Assembly: GCA_003671075.1 (NCBI GenBank)
Contig: QWPT01000028.1
Coordinates: forward strand, 1 to 34,765
DNA: 34,765 nt
Origin: Planctomycetota bacterium
Lineage (GTDB): Bacteria; Planctomycetota; Phycisphaerae; Phycisphaerales; SM1A02
Reading direction: 5' to 3'
Numbering within the stretch: position 1 is the first letter of the stretch; each line of letters starts with the position of its first letter. Below, piece after piece: positions 26,838-33,502 of this stretch. The position numbers and the translations under genes are program-made. The notes beneath the pieces were generated by a model. The model saw only the letters and a program-made list of their open reading frames with translations. It was not told the origin of the DNA and did not search any database.

Positions 26838-26865
26838 AGATTACGCGGATTTTTCAGCGATACAA
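26838..26865 (-). promoter_or_regulatory. Phosphoesterase promoter with overlapping inverted repeat
   Basis: On the minus strand TTGTAT (26865-26860), 16 nt, TAATCT (26843-26838), then 9 nt to the ATG. The -10 box sits in the centre of an inverted repeat, ATCCGCG (26830-26836) and CGCGGAT (26844-26850). That is the classic place for a repressor site. Confidence 0.5.
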
Positions 26866-26886
26866 GCGCGGATGCGATGCTGAACT

Positions 26887-28278
26887 TCAGTTCGCACGAT
26901 TGCGCTGCGCCATGAACGCGTCAAACTCGGCGCGGGTGATCTTGTCGTCGTGGTCGGCGTCGGCTGCATCGAAGGCGCGGCGCACGACTTCGCCGCCTTC
27001 GCCGCGCTCGATCGCGCCATTGGCGTTCTCATCAAGCGCTGCGAACTGCGACGCCCTATCGCGGATACGCGCGCGCATGCCGCCGCTTCCAATCGTGGGT
27101 CCGCCGTTGGGCAGTTCATACTCGATGTATCCGATCAGCATCTCATCGGTCGTCTGTTGGCCCCAACGCACGCGCTTGGACGGATCGGGATTCACGGGAT
27201 TCGCCGCTGAATTATCGAAGACAGCCTCGATGCCGATCGTGGTTGCCCGCTTCACCTCGATCGGCGTGGCGTAGTCGTAGGAGAGTTGCCAGTTGAAGTC
27301 GTAGTGCGCAATGTCGAGCAGGGTCTCGCGCACGCCATCGACCTCGCGATATGCGCGAAAGCTCTTGCCGCGCGTGTGCATGTGCGGCATCCACGAAAGT
27401 ATGCGCAGATCGGCTGGGGCAGTCATGGCGATTCCCTCGCGGTGGCTCGCGTCATTGGGGGCAATGTCCAATTGAGAATCGAAGATGCCCGCGGTATGAA
27501 CCTCGTGCTCAGGCGGCGCGTCGGCGAAGACGAGGCCGATGCGGGTTCGATCGATGGTGGCCTTGCCATTGGGCGTGTAATGCAGCTGAAACAGGAGGTC
27601 GCTGCCCTTGGGTAGTTTTTTCGCGCGCGTCGCGTCGTACTGGCGAAATCCGCCACCCGGGACATAGGCGGCGAAGAACCCATGCGCCTCCGCCATCGGA
27701 CCCTTCGCGCCTTCGGGCACGGCGAAGACAAGCACATGGTGCACTTGCGCGCGCGCAGTCGGAAGAACTTCCCATGCGCGAATCCACTTGTCTTGGGTGA
27801 AGCCAGTCGGCACTCGCAGATTTACATAGGGCATGGTGCCGTCGGGCTTGATCTCGACGCCATGGGGAAGTTCGAGCACGACATCAGGCTTACCAACGCG
27901 CCACTCGGGAGCGGCGCCGCGCGGGGGCGGAGCCTTCGATAGATCTCCAATGGGTCGACTTTCAGACTGGAGCCAGGCCAAAAGCGTCGACTTGTCGGCG
28001 TCGGAAAGCGAACGGTCGTTGCGGAATCGATGAGCGGCAACGGCATCGGCGGTCGCGAACCAGGGCGGCATGGTCCCGTCGCCAACAACGCGGGCCACCA
28101 TCGCCGCTCGGTTGGTGAGATCGGCTGCCGACTCAAGGCTGAAAGGCGCGATCCCCCCTCCACGATGGCACTCGGTACAGGCCTGCGCCACGATGGGGGC
28201 AACCGCTGTCGCGTAGGTGGGAACCGGATCCGCCGTGGCTTGGATGCAGAGGATCGCGATTGCGATGGATAGGGTCAT
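26887..28278 (-). CDS. Cytochrome c / copper monooxygenase-like / EF-hand protein
   Basis: A 463-residue exported protein. A signal peptide covers about residues 1-18. A haem-binding CTECH motif (34-38) lies in a cytochrome c-like domain to about 115. Next comes a region resembling the copper type II ascorbate-dependent monooxygenase fold (about 130-390), with likely copper ligands in HHVLVF (about 180), HYTP (about 233) and HMHTRG (about 299-304). Two C-terminal EF-hand loops follow (DENANGAIERGE and DADHDDKITRAE). The layout suggests a periplasmic redox enzyme fed by its own haem, but this is inferred. ATG 28278 is preferred; TTG 28290 is also in frame. No clear Shine-Dalgarno site is seen. 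Confidence 0.85.
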   Translation of the reverse strand: MTLSIAIAILCIQATADPVPTYATAVAPIVAQACTECHRGGGIAPFSLESAADLTNRAAMVARVVGDGTMPPWFATADAVAAHRFRNDRSLSDADKSTLLAWLQSESRPIGDLSKAPPPRGAAPEWRVGKPDVVLELPHGVEIKPDGTMPYVNLRVPTGFTQDKWIRAWEVLPTARAQVHHVLVFAVPEGAKGPMAEAHGFFAAYVPGGGFRQYDATRAKKLPKGSDLLFQLHYTPNGKATIDRTRIGLVFADAPPEHEVHTAGIFDSQLDIAPNDASHREGIAMTAPADLRILSWMPHMHTRGKSFRAYREVDGVRETLLDIAHYDFNWQLSYDYATPIEVKRATTIGIEAVFDNSAANPVNPDPSKRVRWGQQTTDEMLIGYIEYELPNGGPTIGSGGMRARIRDRASQFAALDENANGAIERGEGGEVVRRAFDAADADHDDKITRAEFDAFMAQRNRAN

Positions 28279-28374
28279 GGTGTCGGCCAACGGAAGACGG
28301 GCGGTCGAAATTGCCGACTTCGAAATTCCTCATCCGACAAAGTCTGCAGAGCGGTCTCAAGTCGGCCTGCCCGC

Positions 28375-28402
28375 TTGACGATTCAGCAATCCACGGTATT
28401 CT
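28375..28402 (+). promoter_or_regulatory. tRNA-Asn promoter
   Basis: TTGACG (28375-28380), a 16-nt spacer, then TATTCT (28397-28402), 11 nt before the tRNA. It is among the best promoters in the window. Confidence 0.7.
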
Positions 28403-28413
28403 CTCCGTCCCAT

Positions 28414-28486
28414 TCCCCTGTAGCTCAATTGGTAGAGCGGGCGGCTGTTAACCGCCAGGTTACTGGTTCAAGTCCAGTCGGGGGAG
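28414..28486 (+). tRNA. tRNA-Asn (GTT)
   Basis: A complete 73-nt cloverleaf. The acceptor stem pairs TCCCCTG with CGGGGGA, the discriminator base is G and no CCA is encoded. The D-arm is GCTC..GAGC, the anticodon stem GGCGG/CCGCC carries loop CTGTTAA with anticodon GTT, and the T-arm contains GGTTCAAGTCC. The last seven bases are also the left edge of the large direct repeat. A strong terminator follows at once. Confidence 0.97.
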
Positions 28487-28489
28487 TTC

Positions 28490-28521
28490 AACCGGTCGGC
28501 CTCTCGCGAGGTCGACCGGTT
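28490..28521 (+). terminator. tRNA-Asn terminator
   Basis: AACCGGTCG (28490-28498) pairs perfectly with CGACCGGTT (28513-28521). The inner GCCTC/GAGGT pairs extend the stem to a TCGC loop, and TTGTTT follows. It belongs to the repeated block. Confidence 0.9.
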
Positions 28522-28526
28522 TGTTT

Positions 28527-28793
28527 ACAGGCTGATGAGGGTGAAACCCCCTGCTGCCGCGCCGTGGCGGGGGTTGGGCGCTCTCGCCTTTGTGGAGAGA
28601 GCGAAGGCCGCCGATCCGAACGGCGGCGAAACGGGCGAAACCCCGCCTTGATCTCACGCGCTCTCTGGACTGGTTCACAGCCTTCCGAGATCAGGGGGTT
28701 GATTGAAACGGTCGCACGCTCGCGGCTCGCTGCGGAGTGTCGGCCGCGCGCACCAATGAAAGCGCGCCGTCTCGCGCGTGCGACTCCGTGGCA
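28527..28793 (+). other. Hairpin-rich stretch without clear gene (copy 1)
   Basis: About 270 nt with several strong stems: GCTCTC/GAGAGC (28580-28612 area), GCCGCCG/CGGCGGC (around 28608-28628) and GATCTC/GAGATC (28650-28693 area). A 38-codon frame (28535-28651) ends in GETGETPP but lacks a ribosome site. It could be a leader, a structured RNA or decayed DNA. The stretch appears unchanged in copy 2. Confidence 0.35.
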
Positions 28794-28807
28794 TACTTCC
28801 CGCCGAC

Positions 28808-28948
28808 ATGCTCCGAACGGTCCCCATTTCGATCGAGTCTTTCGAGGCCGCCGTCGGTCAGGCACTTCGAAGGGAGCCGGTCCAGAACCAGCTGCCGTGG
28901 GTTCGATGTCGGGCACATGTCGAACGAGTGATGCAGATATCATTCTGA
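28808..28948 (+). CDS. Possible 46-residue protein (copy 1)
   Basis: A short frame beginning MLRTVPISIESFEAAVGQAL with normal-looking amphipathic content and one Cys. A TACTTC box ends 8 nt before the ATG, matching the leaderless pattern of other genes here. The stop is 40 nt before the lipoprotein gene. No family is recognised. It could be a remnant. Confidence 0.35.
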   Translation: MLRTVPISIESFEAAVGQALRREPVQNQLPWVRCRAHVERVMQISF

Positions 28949-28988
28949 GTGCGCGCTTTCGAACTGGATCACCAGAGGATCGACACCC

Positions 28989-29267
28989 ATGCGCCACATG
29001 ACCATGCTCACGCTCGTCGCGTCACCCTGCATCGTTCTCGCGATGGGCGGCTGCTTCGGCAAGCACCCCGGGCCATGGCGCGCAGCGTCACCCACAGACC
29101 TCGAGACACTTCGCGATCACTACAAGATCGAGACCGCGAACCGCGACATCGTGCGGCGGGATGTTTCGGTCTGGGTCATCGTGCCGGCTTCGGGCTACCC
29201 TGAATGGGGCGTCAAGCGTGAAGACGGCTCTGTGCAGATCGTCGCGCCGGATAAGTCGCGGCACTGA
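28989..29267 (+). CDS. Small lipoprotein, hypothetical (copy 1)
   Basis: A 92-residue protein. A short signal peptide ends in LAMGGC, so Cys22 is the likely lipidation site, although Met at -3 is unusual for a lipobox. The mature part is about 70 residues, polar, and contains ETANRDIVRRDVSVWVIVP. AGAGGA lies 9 nt before the ATG. It stands directly upstream of the Fic gene, separated from it by a terminator, so the two have separate transcripts. Function unknown. The second copy at 33026-33304 encodes the same protein. Confidence 0.7.
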   Translation: MRHMTMLTLVASPCIVLAMGGCFGKHPGPWRAASPTDLETLRDHYKIETANRDIVRRDVSVWVIVPASGYPEWGVKREDGSVQIVAPDKSRH

Positions 29268-29330
29268 GATCCGTTTCTGCTCGCCGCATCTCGGTCGATT
29301 GGTGAGCGCACGGGTTCGAAATCGAAGGAA

Positions 29331-29356
29331 GGCCCGCCTCGACGTCGAGGCGGGCC
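29331..29356 (+). terminator. Lipoprotein terminator (copy 1)
   Basis: GGCCCGCCTCG pairs with CGAGGCGGGCC around ACGT and is followed by CTTTCGTTGACTG. The hairpin and its right flank recur at 33368-33393 and at the window end. Confidence 0.88.
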
Positions 29357-29410
29357 CTTTCGTTGACTGGAGCCCCCAAGGCGCGAAGTCAAGGGCGTTT
29401 CCTCCACGGA

Positions 29411-29439
29411 TTGACTAGGAAGCGATCGTTTCCTAGAAT
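29411..29439 (+). promoter_or_regulatory. Fic promoter with embedded 22-bp palindrome (copy 1)
   Basis: TTGACT (29411-29416), a 17-nt spacer, then TAGAAT (29434-29439). A near-perfect palindrome with half-sites CTAGGAA and TTCCTAG spans 29415-29436. It covers the spacer and overlaps both promoter boxes, with only one mismatched pair near the centre (CGATCG core). Binding there would block RNA polymerase. Confidence 0.8.
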
Positions 29440-29465
29440 GCCACCCAGAGAAAGGAACGCTTCCG

Positions 29466-30638
29466 ATGCCGCGCACCACCGGCAACTACCGCAACTCCAC
29501 CGTCGCCGGCGAGACCGTGCGCGCGTTCGTTCCGGCCACCCTGCCCCCTGACGGTCCGCCGCTCCGCGTCGAGGGGCCCATCGACGCCGCCTGTGCGCGC
29601 GCCATGGCGGCCGTCGGCCGCCTGGAGGTCGCCGCGAGCCTCGTGCCAAGCACCGAGTGGTTCCTCTACGGCTTCGTCCGGAAGGAGGCGGTGCTGACCT
29701 CGCAGATCGAGGGCACCGAGGCCACCCTGCGCGACGTGCTGGAGTTCGAGGCGACCGACCGCACCGCGCATGAGGACGACGTGGCGGAGGTCTGCAACTA
29801 CGTCGAGGCGCTGACCTACGCGCGCCGCGAGCTTGCGAAGCCGAAGGGGCTGCCGCTGAGCGCGCGCCTGCTCTGCGAGGCGCACCGGCGTCTCATGCGG
29901 GATGCAGGCACCCGTCGCGGCGGCGACAAGAAGCCTGGCACGATCCGAACGAGCCAGAACTGGGTCGGAGGCACGCGGCCCGGAAACGCGCGCTTCGTGC
30001 CCCCTCCGGCCGATGCGGTGCCGGGGCTGCTCGCCGACCTCGACCGCTGGATCCACGGGCGCGACCCGCTTCCGGCGCTCGTCAAGGCCGGGCTGGCGCA
30101 CGTGCAGTTCGAGACGATCCACCCCTTCCTGGACGGCAACGGCCGGATCGGGCGCCTGCTCATCACCCTGCTCCTCGAGCACTGGGGCGTGATGCGCTCG
30201 CCCATCCTGTACCTGAGCCACTCGTTCAAGCGCCACCAGCGCGAGTACTACGACCGGCTCTCGGCCGTGCGCACCGACGGCGACTGGGAGGGCTGGACCC
30301 GGTTCTACCTGGCGTGTGTCGACGAGGCCGCCGAGGACGGCGTCTCAGTCGCCCAGCGCATCTTCGCGCTCACGGCCAAGGACCGCGGCCGGCTCATGTC
30401 GCACACGGGCGCCACCGTGGCTGCGATCCACCTGCTCGACCTGCTGCCGTCGAACCCCATCGTGACGGTGCCGAGGGCCGCGGCGCTGCTGGGCGCCACC
30501 GCACCAACCGCGCGCAAGGCGGTCGAGGTGCTGGAAGAGATCGGCGTCCTGCACGAGACCAGCGGCAGGCAGCGCGACCGCGTCTACGCCTACCAGGCGT
30601 ACCTGCAGGCGCTCACGGCGGACGAGCGGCGCGGGTAG
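29466..30638 (+). CDS. Fic-family AMP-transferase with C-terminal winged helix (copy 1)
   Basis: A 390-residue Fic protein. The catalytic motif HPFLDGNGRIGR (219-230) is intact, with catalytic His219, metal-binding Asp223 and phosphate-binding Arg227/Arg230. The flap lies near 163-181. An N-terminal inhibitory motif TSQIEG (78-83, Glu82) fits the (S/T)xxxE(G/N) pattern, so this is a self-inhibited class II Fic that needs no separate antitoxin. Residues about 325-380 form a winged helix, so the protein may bind DNA, possibly its own palindromic promoter. Fic proteins usually transfer AMP to a target protein. AAAGGA lies about 10 nt before the ATG. Confidence 0.93.
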   Translation: MPRTTGNYRNSTVAGETVRAFVPATLPPDGPPLRVEGPIDAACARAMAAVGRLEVAASLVPSTEWFLYGFVRKEAVLTSQIEGTEATLRDVLEFEATDRTAHEDDVAEVCNYVEALTYARRELAKPKGLPLSARLLCEAHRRLMRDAGTRRGGDKKPGTIRTSQNWVGGTRPGNARFVPPPADAVPGLLADLDRWIHGRDPLPALVKAGLAHVQFETIHPFLDGNGRIGRLLITLLLEHWGVMRSPILYLSHSFKRHQREYYDRLSAVRTDGDWEGWTRFYLACVDEAAEDGVSVAQRIFALTAKDRGRLMSHTGATVAAIHLLDLLPSNPIVTVPRAAALLGATAPTARKAVEVLEEIGVLHETSGRQRDRVYAYQAYLQALTADERRG

Positions 30639-30826
30639 CAGAACTGGGGTTTGAAGTCGTCTCGTCCGGGGACGTCACTTCTCTGTGTAAGGTCCTGTGG
30701 CACAGCGTGTGCCCGTGGAAACGAGAGGCTCGCTCATCTGAGGGCGTTGGCACCCTTCGTGGGAACGCTCCGTTCGTCCTACCAAACCGATGCCCCGGGC
30801 GACCGCCACCCTTCTCTCCGCTGCGC

Positions 30827-31759
30827 TCAACGTCTTTCGAGCCGTGCGCGGACTTCGGAGATCTTCGCTCGCTCAACCGTCATCCAGGTCCCGAAGATCG
30901 CACCGCAGATTCCGAGGATCGATCCGCCGATGCCGCCAATGAGCCCCCACATGCTCCCGTCATTCGGGAACCAGGCCTGAAGGACGCTGAACAAGCCGAT
31001 GCAGGCGGGAAGCACAACGCCGATGCCCCAGAAGAGGCCGAGCACGCGCTTGCGGCGCTGCGCGGCATACAGCTGAGCCAGTTCCGCCGAGCCCGCCGCG
31101 TCCATCGGCTCGGGCTCGGAGAGGGTGCGCCGAAGGCTGCGGGGAAGGATGGCGAGCACGAACCCGAAGACCGACCCGAAGACGACGAGCGAGAAAATCC
31201 ACCGCGAACGCTCGACTTCCGCATAGGCGACCCGCGCGGCCTCGGGGTCGATCGCCGAGTCGCCCGGGTACGGGCCGACGCCGAAGGGCAGGAGTCCGCG
31301 TGCCGCGATTGCCGCCAGGATCAGGACGAACAGCGTGATCGGCACCGCCCACATGGCGCGGGTCACGGGGCTCGTGCGTTCACGGTTCACGAGCGACGCC
31401 GTGCGCACGCCGCCCGAAGCGGATCCGCTGCCGACCGTCCATCCCCAGTACGGGTTCTTCGCCACGATCGCGGGCATCGCGAGGAAGAACCACAGCGGGA
31501 AGAACCACGGCCACCAGAAGCCCGCGATGACCATCGCGAAGTTGAACCGCAGTCCGGTCAGGACCAGTCCGACCCAGATCGCAAGCAGCGCGGCGGTGCT
31601 CATCGCGAGCGTGAGCAGCATCCCGCGCGCCTTGATGCGCGCCGAGTCGTCGGCTGCGCGGTTCGGCACGAGCGCCGCGAACACGAGCGGGAAGAGCAGC
31701 ATCACCGGGACGAAGATGAGCATGAACAAGCGGCCGAGCGTGATGAAGGGATCCGACAT
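30827..31759 (-). CDS. Multi-pass membrane protein beside YtrA-type regulator
   Basis: A 310-residue protein with about seven hydrophobic segments (near 10-30, 47-68, 74-97, 135-155, 187-206, 240-262 and 268-290) and charged loops. I do not recognise the family with confidence; it resembles DUF1648/SdpI-neighbourhood proteins only in general layout. GGAGA lies 6 nt before ATG 31759. It starts 45 nt after the GntR gene, on the same strand, so it is probably the regulated partner. The pair lies between the two Fic repeat copies. Confidence 0.75.
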   Translation of the reverse strand: MSDPFITLGRLFMLIFVPVMLLFPLVFAALVPNRAADDSARIKARGMLLTLAMSTAALLAIWVGLVLTGLRFNFAMVIAGFWWPWFFPLWFFLAMPAIVAKNPYWGWTVGSGSASGGVRTASLVNRERTSPVTRAMWAVPITLFVLILAAIAARGLLPFGVGPYPGDSAIDPEAARVAYAEVERSRWIFSLVVFGSVFGFVLAILPRSLRRTLSEPEPMDAAGSAELAQLYAAQRRKRVLGLFWGIGVVLPACIGLFSVLQAWFPNDGSMWGLIGGIGGSILGICGAIFGTWMTVERAKISEVRARLERR

Positions 31760-31804
31760 GATGGGTCTCCGTGATCTGGTGTTTGAAACGGCGTGTCGTG
31801 CGGT

Positions 31805-32194
31805 CTAGGCGTGCTTCCACAGGCGCTCGATCTGGCGTGCCGCCATGGATTCCGCGGCCTCACGGGTGAGTCCCGCGAGCTTGGCATCGCCGAGCGCGGC
31901 GGCGATGCCTGCCTCGATGCGCTTGCGTTCCTCGACCTTGGGGCCCGCGGCGCGCTCGACTGTGGCGATGACGATGGTGCCGCGGCCGCGCACGGAAGCG
32001 AACAGCCCGGCGTCCGTGAGGTCGCGGTAGGCGCGAGCGACGGTGTTCAGGTTGATGCCCAGGTCCGCGGCGAGCTGCCGGACCGGCGGCAGTTCATCGC
32101 CTTCCGCGAGCTGCCCCGCGGCGATGAGCCCGCGAAGGCCGGCCACGAGCTGGTCGTGGATCGGGACAGGGCTGGCGAGCGAGATCGTGAGCAT
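31805..32194 (-). CDS. GntR-family (YtrA type) transcriptional regulator
   Basis: A 129-residue regulator. The winged helix-turn-helix at about residues 10-75 includes PIHDQLVAGLRGLIAAGQL and the recognition stretch INLNTVARAYRDL. Only a short C-terminal helical region follows, as in the YtrA subfamily, which has no ligand-binding domain. Such proteins repress small operons for membrane transport or stress. ATG 32194 is chosen because the -10 box TATGAT ends 12 nt upstream; ATG 32203 would precede the predicted transcript start. The gene is the first of a two-gene operon with the membrane protein. Confidence 0.88.
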   Translation of the reverse strand: MLTISLASPVPIHDQLVAGLRGLIAAGQLAEGDELPPVRQLAADLGINLNTVARAYRDLTDAGLFASVRGRGTIVIATVERAAGPKVEERKRIEAGIAAALGDAKLAGLTREAAESMAARQIERLWKHA

Positions 32195-32202
32195 GATGGC
32201 CA

Positions 32203-32223
32203 TTGTATCATACGTTGCTACAA
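32203..32223 (-). promoter_or_regulatory. Palindromic operator and promoter of the GntR gene
   Basis: Half-sites TTGTATCA and TGCTACAA (plus strand) form a 21-bp dyad with one mismatch. The minus-strand -10 box TATGAT (32212-32207) is inside it. This is the expected position for autorepression by the YtrA-type protein. No clear -35 at the usual distance. Confidence 0.6.
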
Positions 32224-32516
32224 TGGCAAGTGCGATTGGGTTGGTGCGGCGGCGCCTTCGGGAACCCCGGTGCTCCACGAGGGACACCGGACCTGAACGG
32301 GTCTTTCGCATGGGCGCGCGGGTCCTGCGGGAACCTGATCCGAGGTCGCGGGTTTCGGGGGTGCCCGGAGCGTGAGCGATGCGTTTGGGGCGTGGTTGGC
32401 TTCGCGCTCTTTGCCCCTACGTTTCGATCGGGCCCCTCACGCCCGTTGCGAGGAAATGGGTCTTCGCCCCCTCTGGCGCGGTCAGAACGCCATCTAAAGT
32501 TTGGATCCGTTTCGCT
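32224..32516. other. Gene-free spacer before repeat copy 2
   Basis: About 290 bp with no convincing gene. Reading frames across it run into the repeat and include the tRNA-end translation VQPVGLSRGR, so they are spurious. No tRNA body precedes copy 2. Confidence 0.5.
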
Positions 32517-32526
32517 GGGGGAGTTC

Positions 32527-32558
32527 AACCGGTCGGCCTCTCGCGAGGTCGACCGGTT
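32527..32558 (+). terminator. Terminator hairpin (copy 2 of tRNA terminator)
   Basis: Same hairpin as 28490-28521. It has no tRNA to terminate here, so it is either carried passively or insulates the module from upstream transcription. Confidence 0.8.
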
Positions 32559-32844
32559 TGTTTACAGGCTGATGAGGGTGAAACCCCCTGCTGCCGCGCC
32601 GTGGCGGGGGTTGGGCGCTCTCGCCTTTGTGGAGAGAGCGAAGGCCGCCGATCCGAACGGCGGCGAAACGGGCGAAACCCCGCCTTGATCTCACGCGCTC
32701 TCTGGACTGGTTCACAGCCTTCCGAGATCAGGGGGTTGATTGAAACGGTCGCACGCTCGCGGCTCGCTGCGGAGTGTCGGCCGCGCGCACCAATGAAAGC
32801 GCGCCGTCTCGCGCGTGCGACTCCGTGGCATACTTCCCGCCGAC

Positions 32845-32985
32845 ATGCTCCGAACGGTCCCCATTTCGATCGAGTCTTTCGAGGCCGCCGTCGGTCAGGC
32901 ACTTCGAAGGGAGCCGGTCCAGAACCAGCTGCCGTGGGTTCGATGTCGGGCACATGTCGAACGAGTGATGCAGATATCATTCTGA
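32845..32985 (+). CDS. Possible 46-residue protein (copy 2)
   Basis: Identical to the short frame at 28808-28948, with the same upstream TACTTC box 8 nt before the ATG. Unknown function. Confidence 0.33.
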   Translation: MLRTVPISIESFEAAVGQALRREPVQNQLPWVRCRAHVERVMQISF

Positions 32986-33025
32986 GTGCGCGCTTTCGAA
33001 CTGGATCACCAGAGGATCGACACCC

Positions 33026-33304
33026 ATGCGCCACATGACCATGCTCACGCTCGTCGCGTCACCCTGCATCGTTCTCGCGATGGGCGGCTGCTTCGGCAAG
33101 CACCCCGGGCCATGGCGCGCAGCGTCACCCACAGACCTCGAGACACTTCGCGATCACTACAAGATCGAGACCGCGAACCGCGACATCGTGCGGCGGGATG
33201 TTTCGGTCTGGGTCATCGTGCCGGCTTCGGGCTACCCTGAATGGGGCGTCAAGCGTGAAGACGGCTCTGTGCAGATCGTCGCGCCGGATAAGTCGCGGCA
33301 CTGA
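33026..33304 (+). CDS. Small lipoprotein, hypothetical (copy 2)
   Basis: Encodes the same 92 residues as 28989-29267, with signal peptide and Cys22 in LAMGGC, and the same AGAGGA ribosome site. Two intact identical copies suggest either very recent duplication, ongoing gene conversion or an assembly effect. Confidence 0.7.
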   Translation: MRHMTMLTLVASPCIVLAMGGCFGKHPGPWRAASPTDLETLRDHYKIETANRDIVRRDVSVWVIVPASGYPEWGVKREDGSVQIVAPDKSRH

Positions 33305-33367
33305 GATCCGTTTCTGCTCGCCGCATCTCGGTCGATTGGTGAGCGCACGGGTTCGAAATCGAAGGAA

Positions 33368-33393
33368 GGCCCGCCTCGACGTCGAGGCGGGCC
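33368..33393 (+). terminator. Lipoprotein terminator (copy 2)
   Basis: Same 11-bp GC stem and CTTTCGTTGACTG flank as at 29331-29356. Confidence 0.87.
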
Positions 33394-33447
33394 CTTTCGT
33401 TGACTGGAGCCCCCAAGGCGCGAAGTCAAGGGCGTTTCCTCCACGGA

Positions 33448-33476
33448 TTGACTAGGAAGCGATCGTTTCCTAGAAT
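33448..33476 (+). promoter_or_regulatory. Fic promoter with embedded palindrome (copy 2)
   Basis: TTGACT (33448-33453), 17 nt, TAGAAT (33471-33476). The palindrome CTAGGAA/TTCCTAG lies at 33452-33473. Unchanged from copy 1, so one repressor could control both Fic genes. Confidence 0.78.
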
Positions 33477-33502
33477 GCCACCCAGAGAAAGGAACGCTTC
33501 CG

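Larger units (their letters stand above)
28480..30610 (+). repeat. 2.1-kb direct repeat, copy 1 (tRNA end + lipoprotein + Fic module)
   Basis: From the GGGGG of the tRNA-Asn acceptor stem to the last codons of the Fic gene, this block of about 2,131 bp matches 32517-34647 at a constant offset of 4,037 bp. I saw no difference by eye, and the encoded proteins are identical. To the left, identity stops abruptly (C versus T before GGGGG). To the right it decays: first mismatch at 30611, another at 30627 (Arg to Gly in Fic), then about 40 bp of patchy similarity past the stop codon. Confidence 0.93.

Noticed and set aside
28529-28550. CTGATGAG followed by GAAAC, resembling a hammerhead ribozyme core
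   Set aside because: Only GGGT separates the two core parts, so stem II cannot form, and no matching stem I or stem III with a cleavage triplet was found.
28375-29001. Long plus-strand frame running through the tRNA-Asn
   Set aside because: Its translation includes SPVAQLVERAAVNRQVTGSSPVG, which is simply the tRNA read as protein. The frame has no ribosome site.
29331-29369. Repeated GC-rich hairpins ending in GTTGACT as integron attC sites
   Set aside because: GTTGACT does not fit the GTTRRRY core, no matching left core is present and no integrase is in the window. The hairpins fit terminators.
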